A stretch of 64,000 nt of DNA, taken from assembly GCA_900239685.1 (NCBI GenBank), contig OENT01000663.1:1-64000 (forward strand), in the 5' to 3' direction. Source of the stretch: Rotaria macrura (Eukaryota; Rotifera; Eurotatoria; Philodinida; Philodinidae). Shown piece by piece: positions 25,501 through 36,103 of the stretch (its first letter is position 1; each line of letters opens with the position of its first letter). A program made the translations under genes and the position numbers. Under the pieces are notes generated by a model. That model was not told the origin of the DNA and searched no databases. It saw nothing but the letters and a program-made list of their open reading frames with translations.

Positions 25501-25840
25501 TACTTTCATAGAAAGTGAACATCAGCATGAGGATCAATATTCATCTCAACGTAATAATTTAAATAATCGATATGGTCCCAATCGTGGCTCGCGTGGTAAT
25601 CGAGGTGGGAAGAATCGACATAACAACAACCATCAAGAAGAATACTACGAAGATAGTTATGGAAGTAGCGCACAACAACTAACATCGACATCGAGAAAAC
25701 CTCAGCAATCATCAGCAAATAATAATGGACTTCATTCAGGCGATGGGACACCATCGGAAACAGTTAATGGAAGTAGTCATAATGATGAACCGAAAGAACA
25801 GCGACTACCTAGACAACAACAATCTAATGGTGTCAAATAA
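22591..25840 (+). CDS. FMR1/FXR: FMR1/FXR family RNA-binding protein
   Basis: Sixteen exons: 22591-22641, 22694-22746, 22808-22916, 22964-23124, 23192-23257, 23329-23422, 23473-23589, 23658-23831, 23888-23966, 24032-24153, 24221-24307, 24365-24501, 24559-24785, 24920-25135, 25380-25445, 25512-25840. Together they encode 695 aa in frame. The N-terminus is the tandem Tudor/Agenet module (residues 1 to about 125; LAWWPATAKMSRGDFFVVEY matches human [20 protein letters not shown]). A KH0-like segment with DMHFRNLRSK follows. KH1 is at about 218-301 (LMGLAIGAHGSNI) and KH2 from about 302 (GKVIGRKGHIIQEIVDRSGV); the Ile equivalent to human I304 is present. The region LDYHIACLKEFDEL leads to a weak NES. 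Gly/Arg-rich patches (RGAGGRGGRRGW, GSRGNRGG) replace the vertebrate RGG box. The family binds mRNA and polyribosomes and represses translation. The KH2 variable loop is much shorter than in vertebrate FMR1, and the C-terminus is Gln/Asn-rich. The single-copy context does not say whether it is FMR1- or FXR-like. Confidence 0.95.
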
Positions 25841-27349
25841 AGAACAGTAGAGAGAACTATAAAAAATAACAAAAAAATGACATCGGCAACACTGAAAATT
25901 AAGTTACGGTCTTTTAAGCTTTTGTTTTTTTTCTCTTGTTTGTTTTGCACATGATTGGTACTACGTCGGAAAACGAAACAGAAACTCGAAAGTACATATG
26001 TGTTTTTCGTTTTACTATCATTACTGCCACCTATCTGTCTAGTTACCCTGCGAATTTGTTCATCTCTCTTGTTATCCTATTTTTCTTCTCATGTTATTGT
26101 ACATGATCTCTTCAGTCGTCTTAAACTTTCTATAACGGTTTCATCTTCCTCTGAATAGAGTGAAAAAGGAAATTTATACATACAGAGATAAAATAACTCA
26201 CTTTACTATGTCATCTGTCTTCCAGCAGCCGAAAAGAACTTGCCATTTTATACTATATTATCTTCAATATCGGTTTTTCTTTTGTGATCCTCAACCTTTT
26301 CGTTTGACGTGTATGTTTCATGTTCATTTTCATTTCTTCTTTAAATCTAGTTTGTTTTGCTTCGTTTATGTCTCTCACTTGCATTGATGATGTTAATCGT
26401 GTGTGTGTGTGTGCGTGTGCGTGTGTATGAGCGTGAGTGCGCGTGTGTGTTTGCCCAACTGTCTGTTCCCTTCTTCCCGTTTGTTTTCTTTTTCGCTACT
26501 GATGTCTGTTCCTCATATATTGCACAAGCGAACAACGCACATCGTCACATACATGAGAATCTTGAAGTCTATTGTTGTGTTTGTTTTTTGTTCTTTCCTT
26601 TTTTTGCGCTTGTTTCATTACTCTTTTTTTTGCTAAAAAAACAAGTATTAAAGCATACAAGATGGTGACACGAGCTAATTGTGGTCTTATCAAAAGAAAA
26701 ACATGTCCATGGAATAATATGATTGATACCTATGAACAAAAGCGACATGAAAACGACTATGAAAACAACGAGAATTATTGCACTAAGCGAAAAATGTAAG
26801 CGTATGCAAGCATCATACCATATCATAGACGAGAAGGCAGAAATAAAGCATTGGTATTTTGATATCAATGTTCTAAGTTTCATTTTACAAGTCACATTCC
26901 CCGCCGAAGAATTTTGTTAAAAATATATAGAATATGTATATGTTTTTCTGGATTTACGTGGGTTTCTTATCTCGAAGAATTAAAATTTTCAATAGTCTGT
27001 CACAAGAATTGAATCTATAACTGTCTCACGTGATGACTCACGTGATTATTAATGGAAAAAAAAACAGGTTTATTTTATAATAGAATAATAATCAAACTAG
27101 AAGCTTATTCATTCTTTTGTCCATCATTATGAATGATAGTATTTCTTCTCTAATATTTTCGTTATATTCATTGAGAGAAACAGAATAGAATAAGAAAGAG
27201 ATAATATTCAGGAGCAAGACACTTGCAACTTTAAATACTCATGTATTCACAACAGCACGAGTAATCGTGTATCTTGTTTTTATTCAGCGCTTAACTCGGC
27301 TGACTATAAACCTATTAGCTAGTAAAAGTCGCACGCGTATACATTGATC
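25841..27349. other. FXR 3' flank and intergenic region
   Basis: A pyrimidine-rich, probably long 3' UTR with a GT-rich microsatellite at about 26399-26452, whose apparent frames are repeat artefacts. A tandem E-box lies at 27025-27046, upstream of the next small gene. Confidence 0.5.
27025..27046. promoter_or_regulatory. tandem CACGTG E-boxes
   Basis: Two exact copies of CTCACGTGAT (27025-27034 and 27037-27046) are 12 bp apart, about one helical turn. TCACGTGA is the core bound by bHLH-Zip factors (USF, MITF/TFE type). It lies about 300 bp upstream of the ATG at 27350. Function is inferred from the motif only. Confidence 0.45.
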
Positions 27350-27661
27350 ATGACTACAGGATTGAATGGTAGTGATCCATGCACTTATAAAAGTAAGATG
27401 ACACTCACACATCATACAAAATACTATCGATTGTTGGACTGAATTTTTATATTTCTAGAAGTTCAAGATGATAATAACGCAACAAGTAATTCTCAGGACA
27501 TAGTAAACACAAATGTATCACCGTCGAATGATACACGTTTGACTAATACCGATACACAACAAATGAATTCATCAGCATCAATAAATTATCCACCATCAAA
27601 TACGACCAATCAATCTGAGTCAAGTAATAGGTCATCGAGTGATCATAGTACAACATCCTGA
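27350..27661 (+). CDS. small Ser/Thr/Asn-rich protein, unrecognised
   Basis: Two exons, 27350-27392 and 27459-27661, joined across a 66-nt GTAAGA...TTTCTAG intron; 81 aa. The product (MTTGLNGSDPCTYKK...) is low complexity, about half Ser, Thr and Asn, with no hydrophobic segment and one short PPS stretch. No family is recognised. Support is a clean in-frame intron with good consensus sites and a frame ending TCCTGA. It could instead be the last exons of a gene with upstream exons, or a non-coding transcript. Confidence 0.4.
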
Positions 27662-30559
27662 TACTTATTATTAATTCGATTATTTCAATTAATAGTGCGA
27701 ACAATGCGGCTAAGCTAAAAGAATATGTTGTTTGAACTTCTAATTACTTGTCAGTTTAAACTTATAAAAGAAATTAATGATTTTCAAAAACGAAGTTTTA
27801 TATTTACAAAAGTGTTATTAAAAGAGTGCGTTTAAAAAATCAATATCTTAAAAAGAAACATACGTTCTATAGCAAAATTAGATGATATTAATTGTGTTCG
27901 TATTGAATGGTGATTAATTTGAAGAATTTGCTCATTTAGAAAAGATTTCTTGGTTTAATACATTCTTAGCTCATCTATTCACGATAGATCTGTTTTTCAC
28001 AATGAGACTATTGATTCTAAGTCGTTTCGTTCAATAATAAATTTTGACTCTGCAATATTTCTAAATTGATGTTCATTTGTTGCCATGATAAACATTGGGG
28101 CTTGTCGTCGTTACTCAAGCAGACAAGAATCTGAAAACATGCATTTAAATACACTAAACGGGAACCGCCACTGTGACTCATTCACACTGATTAATAAAAC
28201 GTAATGAACGAGGTTTTTTGAGAAAAATTTTCACTTTTACATAGTAAAAATGCCGAAATTTTCAGAAATTTAGCGTTTAAACGCAATTTTACACCGGAAT
28301 TTAAAAAGAAAGCGTCTAAACTCTAACTTTCTGAAATTTTCAGCGTTTGCACAATATGAAAGTCAGAAATTTTGCGTCCGACTCGCGTTTTATTGAGCAT
28401 TATGAATGGGTCACAGTGGTCATTCCAGTTTAGTACCTTTAAAGGTGTGTTTCAAAATTCTTGAGGGTGAGGTTAGTAGACTGTATGAGTTAGTAAGTTC
28501 GATTTTTTTTTCTTTCTGACGTTCAGCTTGTTTTCATGTGTATGAGAACATGATAACAGTTTTTATTTTCTTGCTATTGCTGACGTAATCTACTAAATAA
28601 CAAAGAGCGCAGAGTTAAATAACTGCCATTCGTCTTTAAACGCGTCTTATAAATTAATCATTAGGTCATACAAGATATAACTTGGAAATCTCTATATTAG
28701 TCAAAATGAAACTCGCCATAATTAATTCTACTTGATGTTTAAAACTCCCCGAAAATTCTGTGACATGACGTTTAAGATTCTACAAACATAACCTGTTGTT
28801 TTTAATCTGTGTATTGTGTTCTTTTTTTCTTCTTCTATATTCCCAGATCATCGTTTTTCGATTAATTACATACACATGTTTGGTAAAAGCATCCCATACA
28901 AGATAATTCAAAACACTGCAATCAAACCAATTATTCTACCATCATTTATGACTTTTTTGTATAAATTTACGAGATTTTCATCGCATCAGACTGATGCCAT
29001 CAGTCTGGTGATTTAGGATTGTTTTTCTCAGTTGTGAGATGAAATTATAGTCTAAAAATGATTTTCTATCGAACTATAATTCTACGGAGGCCAACAGCTC
29101 AATTTAAGTTTTATGTGATATGGTTTTGACTAATTTTAATTTAGAATGAGACAAAAGCACATGTATCGATTCGTTTCCTAGCTACTAGATCATAACTCTT
29201 CTGACATATGAAGCTTTTCAGTATAAGCTTATCTCTCGTCAATTAGCAGCATAAACATGTTTGAAGAGAGAATGTTTTCCATCGATAAATGGTAGCATGT
29301 GCAATTATTGAAATAGCAGAATGTATCGGTTACAAGAATACGAATTTAGCATCTTGACAGCGCCGAACATTGATCGATCGCACGAAAACTTCTCACATGG
29401 CTTATTGTAACAGAATGAGTTTCTCTTAGATAACATGTACTAAGAAACAAACGGAAAATATTCATTATCGATTGACTGTAATTCCCATGAATGATTTTTA
29501 AATATTTTATTTCAACATTAGTTCAAGTCAATGTTTTCCATGTAGATTATTTTTCCGAATATAGCATAAGTTTATTTCTATGATCAAAACTGCAGAGAAA
29601 AACGACTGATTACCTGAAATATGCGGTGAAATCAACACCCGAGATCTTCATTCTATGGTGTACTTCGATGAGTCTTATTGATAAACTTCTACTGAAATCT
29701 TGGTATTGGAATGATTTTGAAATTAAGACTACATACATGGATGTATTTTATTGAAAATGAGCTTCCAATTTTTAATAAATAATTGTTCATGGATACAACA
29801 GATACTTTTCATTTGTTTTAGCAAGTTAAAATTACCCAGTACTTTCTATTGAGTGAATCAGTACTTCTAGGCATTAAAAACTGAGGAAGATATTTCGAAT
29901 TACATGGGAAATACAATGCATATGAAGAACGAAGGGATGTAATACTCAAAACGATATACCAAATTTTTTATGATAAGAAAGGTGCAAATAATAAAATTCG
30001 AACTAATTTATCTTGATACAAGGCTCAAGTATAAAAAAACGATATAGTTATTTTTAGTTCGCTGGTGCCGGACTAGATAGAACACATTAGCTTTGAGCTT
30101 TAGGTTCTTGGCATAGTGTGAAGGTCGAGAGATATAAATCTTTGATTTTCTTTATACGATGACAATACACGTGATTGTGTAACATAAGATAACGTGCCAA
30201 ATAACATGCATGCTTGCAATTAACACGTCTCGAAGGCGCTTGATGGATCCGTTTTGTAATAGAATACAATTATGGGTCTAATGAAACAGTATGGGAAGCT
30301 TGTCTAGCATAAGTTGTATTATCCATTTATTATCAAGGGAAACAGTCAACATAACCTATAAAAAGTATCACTAGCGTAAAAATGAACTTGAAAAACGTGT
30401 ATGAAAATTTACAAAAAAGAAATACAAATCTCAGACGAGAGATGTTTCATTTTCATAAAGAAAAATACGGTACGGACGGTGAAAATAAATTGTTACAAAA
30501 TACTACTTGAAAAGTGTGACTCATTTTATTAATGAAAAAAAATAACTATTCGATTTATT
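27662..30559. other. intergenic region containing one MITE
   Basis: Apart from the inverted-repeat element at 28153-28434 I see no supported gene. The sequence is AT-rich and its open frames are short. Confidence 0.45.
28153..28434. mobile_element. MITE with about 47-bp terminal inverted repeats, 282 bp
   Basis: The left end ACTAAACGGGAACCGCCACT matches the reverse of the right end (ACTAAACTGGAATGACCACT), and pairing continues to the CAATAAAACG/AATAAAACG blocks about 47 bp in. Internal GAAATTTTCAG motifs occur in both orientations. The target duplication is unclear. No coding frame, so non-autonomous and moderately diverged. Confidence 0.7.
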
Positions 30560-31320
30560 CCTTAAATCATCATCAGAATGTCCCATATACTTAGCGCCCG
30601 TTGGGACAAACCATTTACGAGATCAGATTCTTCCATGCCTGTCGATCTTGTGCAAGGTGGAACAAGTCTTGTCCATTGCGTTGACACTATTCTGTTATAT
30701 CATCTAGCCATTCTCTGCATGGACGCTCTCGTCGGGATTTCCCGTTCGTTTTTGCAAACAATGTGTGCTTGATTAGCCTATATTGTCGTGCATTCTGAAG
30801 ATGTGGTCAAATAGTCTTAGTTTTCTCTTCTTTGATGATATCTATTATGATCTCTTCTTTCGATATCCTTTTCCTTACATCTTCATTATCTTATCATATC
30901 TTGCCAATTACTTTATAGAATTCGTCGGCAACATTTCATTTCAAATACCAATAGTTTCTTTTTATCGACTTCTCTTAGAGTCTATTTTTCTGATGCGTAT
31001 AGTAGCACACTGACGACACTTGTTGTTTGAATCTTAAGTTTGTTTTTTATCTTCAGTTTCTTGCTATTCCATATATGTTTCAAAGAAACCATTGCACCTG
31101 TCGCTTTTCCTATTCTCCTTCGGATTTCCTCTGAGCCATTAATATTCCATGTCAGTAAACTACCCAGATATTCAAAATTTGCTACATTTGATATGGAATG
31201 ACCTGCTACTTGGATATTTCTTTCAGTGTTCCTGTCTCCAAATACCGTTTTGGTTTTTATTTATATTTAGGATAAGTCCTGCTTGTTCAGCAGTTGTCGT
31301 GGTTTCCTCGATTTCTCGTT

Positions 31321-32588
31321 CCCAGGTACGAGACGTACGGCGGAAACCGACCAGATCCCGTGATATTCCCACGAATTCCGGAAGCAGTTTTCCGAAATCG
31401 ATTCCGGCTTCCGGATCCGGCTTACTTCCCAGTGATTCGGGGCACCGGAGCGTATCCACGGATTCGGTTCCCGTTTCCTACACGGGATCCGCCGACGGAG
31501 AACACCGTCTCCAAGCCCGGAAAGTATAGGGTCCAGATCCGACCGTTTCCGGACCGGATACCGATAACGGAAAAAGCAATTTTCCCATCCGGAGCGAACA
31601 CGGCTCAAATCTGATCGTTTCTGCTAAGCTCACGAAAACTCATCTGACCGTTTCCCAAACAAAGCTAAATACTCAGAATTACTAAGCAAAGTCTCTGAAT
31701 TTCGAAGCCAGCTTTTACTTCTTTTTTAAACAAGCCTAAAACAACACCCGAAGATGCCCTGGGAAAAAATTAATTTCTAGTAAAACATTATACATTTCTC
31801 TTCAAAATCGTTTTTGTGACGAAAATCGGAATTTCAAGTTCGAAGACCTAAAAATCAGATTTTTAGACTGGCAAACCGAAAACGATGCGTAAGAACAGCA
31901 CACACAATAAACACCAGCGTTTTAAGACTTTCCTGAGACTTCAATCAAGGTAAGTGACTCTTCTAAAGTCTCTAAATGACCTATCATTTCAAATTTTTAT
32001 CAAAGAAATTTGGAATGCAAATTAATGCACTGAAAACAGCAACACTTTAAGTAACACATCTAAAATTTTCACGTGAACCCATGAAATATGGTAAACTCAC
32101 CATGTAATGGACATTGTCCTTAAATTAAAGGATTTAGAAAAAAATCCCAAGAAAGATCTTTAAAGGTCTTTTTTGTAAAATGATGATTTGGGTATCGAGG
32201 AATGATATAATTGAGAATTAAGTATTCGATGTCATTGATTTTCAAGCGGAGGCCTGATTTCCAAAGCTGAAATAATTTGGTCGGAATACGATGGATTCCG
32301 ACTGTTTTCCGATGCTTCTTTATCGGATTATTGTATTTTCCGGTTGGATCCTGGCGGAACTTGCCATAGTTCCGGTATTTTCATGACTGATCCGAGGTAT
32401 TCCCTTGAAATTTCCGGTTTTCGGAAGTCGCGGGAATATCCAGATTCCGCGTACGGATAATGCCGGCTGGAATACTGCTTTCCATGTTCCGGTGGTTTTT
32501 TCGGCCGAAATACCCCGGAACCGGCAGGAAGAAGCCGGAAAATATCCCGTTTCCGGCCGGATCTGGGCTCCGTAACGAACGACCTGGG
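31321..32588. mobile_element. CCCAGG-family element (TTCCGG type), 1268 bp
   Basis: CCCAGG (31321) and CCTGGG (32583-32588) are flanked by TT on both sides. The outer about 300 bp on each side are dense in TTCCGG/CCGGAA and GGATCC motifs in both orientations and are clearly richer in G+C than their surroundings. The central about 650 bp lack these motifs and have no open frame. It interrupts the LINE just after the reverse-transcriptase active-site block; removing it with one TT copy reads SSVQREIEETTTTAEQ in frame. It is the longest member here. Confidence 0.8.
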
Positions 32589-34308
32589 TTGAACTGAGCT
32601 AACGTCCTCATCTATGAGATCAATATCAGCAGCGAATAGTAGGTTATTTATTAATATTCCGTCGGTGTTAATTCCGCAGGTGCTCTGTCTCACCACAGGT
32701 TCATCATTCGTTCAAAATAGGCGATGAAGAGGAACGAGTGGTGACAGAGGATCCTCTTGTCTATAGTTCCTACATCTGTTTGAAACCATACTCGCCGCAA
32801 TATTTTCCAATTCGAACAGCCGACTGCACTTTGTCTTAGATCTTCTGTATCAATTTGACCATTTTTGTTTCTACACCATATGATTTTAGCGTAGCCCAAA
32901 TTGTTTTATGTTTGATCGTATCGAATGCTTTTGATAGTCTATGAAACAGTCATACATTTTCTTTCCCTGTCTTTTTGCTTTTTCAGTCAATAATCTGAGC
33001 ATCGGAATTTTATGTGTGGTAGGTCTGTCTTTTGTTGAATCCTGCCTGCTCTTCTGAGAGGTAGGGATCTGAATGATTTTTAAATCTATTTGTTAGCACT
33101 ATCAAGAGTATTTCTCCTGCATGATTGATAAGAGAGATCATTCGGTAGTTCGAACAATAACTAAGGTCTTCCTTCCTTGTTATTGGTAACAGAATGGATT
33201 TGCCCCAGTCTTCTGGAATCGTACGCTCTAGCTGTTCCCCTACAGCTTGTAGCATCTCAGCCGTCATTCCATCTGATGCTGGACTTTTATTTCTTTTTAG
33301 TGCCTGTATCACTACTTGCACCTCGGTGTATAAGATGTCTTGGGGACCTTCGTTGTTGCAGAAGGGGGAGGGGCTGATTTCATTAAGTTTTTTTACCGTC
33401 CCGTCTCCTCCTTCAGAATTATTGTACTGACTGCTACAGTACTGCGTCCATCTTTGTTTGATATCCTCGTTTGCCTGTAACATTGTGTCCTGTTGGTTTC
33501 GTATCTCATTTAATCGAGGTTCAAATTCGTTTCTTAGCATTTTTATAAGCCCATATGCTTGTTCAGTATTCCCAATACTTAAACCTTTTTCTGCTGACTC
33601 ACATTGGTCGTCTATGCAATGCTCTTTGTCCTGACTTGCTGATTTTTTAACTTTTCTGCAGAATTTCTTATATTCTTTTGCAAATTCTACGGAAACGTTT
33701 TTCATCTGTTTTAGTCTGCGTTTTTCGTCGGCTACTTTTAGTATCTCTTTGGAAATCCAGGGTTTTCTAGCTTTTCTTGTAGTGCGTATAGTTGCCTCGA
33801 CTGCCTTGTTGATTTCTTCTTTCATTTTTGTGACATGCTCTTGCAGATTAAATGTTGGCTCTATATTTTCCATATTTTTCGTTAGTGTTGCACTGAACGA
33901 TTGTCTGATTTTCTTATCTCTTAGGCAATTCACATAAACTCTGCAGGTTTGCTGCGGTTTATTACTCAATTTCTTGAGTCGCAGCTCCAAATTGCACAAA
34001 ATGAGTGAATTATCTGAACTTATGTGTGCTCTCTGAAATGTTCGACATTTGATGCCCAAAGTCTTCCATTTTTGCTGGATGAGAATCAAGTCAATTGTTT
34101 TCTTATGAGTGCCGTCAGGTAATACCCAAGTCCATTTTCGATTTGATTTCTGTTGGAATCTCGTATTACATGTAAAGAAGTTGCGTTCTGCTGCAAATTC
34201 CAGACAGCGTTCTCCGCATTCGTTTCTATTTCTGTGACTGTCTCTTCCCATAGCAGACGTCCAATATGAGTTATCATTGCCAATTTCAGCTTTCTAAACT
34301 CCTGTCAG

Positions 34309-34670
34309 CCCAGGTGAACGAATTCAACATTGAATCCAATTAGATCTTGCAAGATTCGACGAACCGAGAAAATCCGATGGGATTCCGGGTTGAGGAACTG
34401 CTAACGGATCTGACGGAAAATTCATATTTTATTATTTGGATACAGTGTATTATCTCGAGCCAACATCAGATGTTGGTTAAAGCGATCTGAAATGTTGCAT
34501 CGGATCCGACAGTAAGATATGATCGGATCACAATACTAGGGATCCGAATATCGATCGACAACCCGGATTCGTATAGGAATTCATCAATTTTATAGAAATT
34601 CCCATAAAATCGGATCGAGCCGCTGTCGGGGATCCACGCACATCCGACTGTCGCAATGATTCTCCTGGGT
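34309..34670. mobile_element. CCCAGG-family element (ATCCGA type), 362 bp
   Basis: CCCAGG (34309-34314) and CCTGGG (34665-34670) bound an interior full of GGATCCG, ATCCGAC and ATCGGATC in both orientations, like 17453-17717. The flanking dinucleotides are AG and TG, so the target duplication is imperfect or altered. It lies in the LINE endonuclease near the GDFNA motif. Confidence 0.75.
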
Positions 34671-34765
34671 GAATGATTATGTATTTTTTATCCTTCTTTG
34701 CTAGTGCATCCTCAATATGGTTATGAATGCTTCAATATCTTCTTCTGAAGAAGAAGAGGTTGGTG

Positions 34766-35089
34766 CCCAGGTCGATGATTATGGACTTCCTATAATACTG
34801 CTCACGACCATAAACGGTGGTATTTTAGCGTTTTACGTGGTTCAGTGTTACGATCGTATATCTCCGCGTCGTATACAGGCAAATACGATCGTATGTGGAA
34901 AAATACAATGGAAAATGGAAACCGTTTACGGATTTTGTATAAGAGGACCATAAACGATCGGTTTTATCTCCGTATATCGACGTATTTCCCCGTATAAAAT
35001 ACGGGGATATACCATCGTAATATTGGACCATATATTTTGTCGTATTTCTCGTTGTACTGTCGTTTACGACCGTGTTTGTTCGTCCTGGG
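34766..35089. mobile_element. CCCAGG-family element (CGTAAA/CGTATT type), 324 bp
   Basis: CCCAGGTCG (34766) and CCTGGG (35084-35089) are flanked by TG on both sides (34764-34765, 35090-35091). The interior repeats CGTTTACGG, ATACGATCGTAT and CGTATTTCCCCGTATAAAATA-like units that can fold back. Removing the element with one TG copy restores the LINE codons V-Y-T-P-T, the conserved VYAPT motif of APE endonucleases. This is direct evidence for its boundaries. Confidence 0.85.
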
Positions 35090-35405
35090 TGTGTATACGT
35101 GTATTACTGAAAGTTCGAATGGTGCTGCATGAAATCTTGCCGAGACTATTCATTAGCTAATTTGATTGCATCCTATTAATGCCATTTTAGCTTTTGCACT
35201 TAGTAACAAGTCTTCGCCTTGCATATGTGAGTTTTCTTCTTCTGACAAGATGAAATCTCCAGTCGATGTTTCACCTTTTCCTATCCATCGTACTTGAGAA
35301 ATACCAATTATGTCGTATTTGAAACGTTTCGTTTCGTTTCTAAGAAGTTCTAGTTTCCCAGCAGCCCATAATGTCTGCACGTTCCATGTTCATTTTGTCA
35401 GAGTA

Positions 35406-36103
35406 CCCAGGTCGAAGAAGCACGGTCGTAAACGGCCGTTTCCGTTAATTTTTTCGCCGTTTGAAATGCACCGTATTACGGTCGTTTTTCAATGTGCCGT
35501 AAACGACCGTAATGGGCTGAATACTACATTATTTGGCCGTGTTGCAGTCGTAATTAGCCGTTTACGGCGCAGAAAAATACGGCCGTAATACGGTGCATAC
35601 CAAAACGTCAACATACGACGGTTTACGGCGATTAACGATCGGAAACGGTAGTATACGTTATCGTAAACGTTCGTTTACGAGATCAGTGTGAAGCTAGCAC
35701 GACGGAGCTAGCACGATGAAACAGAGATTCAACTATAAGTCTTCTCAGAAGTATTGCCGGTCCATAAAAACCATACCATTCGATGCAGAATGTAATTCTG
35801 GATCGGATGGTGATACTTTTATTCCCCGGCAATGCTTAGGAAGAAATTTTACCTACAACTTTGTTTTCTTCTAAATAAGACAAGAAAAACTAGATAGAAT
35901 TTTCTCAAAGTATTGCCGGGGAATAAAAGTATCACCATCCGATCCAGAATTAAATTCTGCATCGAATGGTATGGTTTTTATGGACCGGCAATGCTTCTGA
36001 GAAGACTTATAGTTGAATCTCTGTTTCATCGTGCTAGCTCCGTCGTGCTAGATTCACACTGATGTTTACGAGCGCATTTGTTTGCCGCAATGCTCGTCCT
36101 GGG
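35406..36103. mobile_element. CCCAGG-family element (CGTAAA type) with nested foldback element
   Basis: CCCAGGTCGAAG at 35406 and CCTGGG at 36098-36103, flanked by TA on both sides. Without the nested 382-bp element and one 9-bp duplication it is 307 bp. The interior is packed with CCGTAAACGACC, CCGTTTACGGC and CCGTAATACGG. It sits in the LINE just upstream of TWNVQTLW; removal with one TA leaves KLAKNTLTK followed by a stop and TWNVQTLW in one frame. Confidence 0.85.
35682..36063. mobile_element. foldback MITE with about 155-bp arms and 9-bp target duplication, 382 bp
   Basis: The arms (ATCAGTGTGAA...GCTAGCACGACGGAGC... and its reverse) pair over about 155 bp with few mismatches around a short AT-rich spacer. 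GTTTACGAG occurs immediately outside both ends (35673-35681 and 36064-36072), an exact 9-bp target duplication. Nine-base duplications are typical of Mutator-like elements, so a MULE-type non-autonomous element is the best guess. It inserted into the CCCAGG element, so it is the youngest layer of the nest. Confidence 0.85.

Noticed and set aside
26357-26668. Overlapping open frames across the GT-rich tract downstream of FXR
   Set aside because: They are translations of a GTGTGC/GCGTGT microsatellite in a probable 3' UTR and lack domain or splice support.
31223-31614. Long overlapping Pro/Arg-rich frames on both strands
   Set aside because: They run across the junction between the LINE and the TTCCGG-rich element; the repeated motif simply lacks stop codons.
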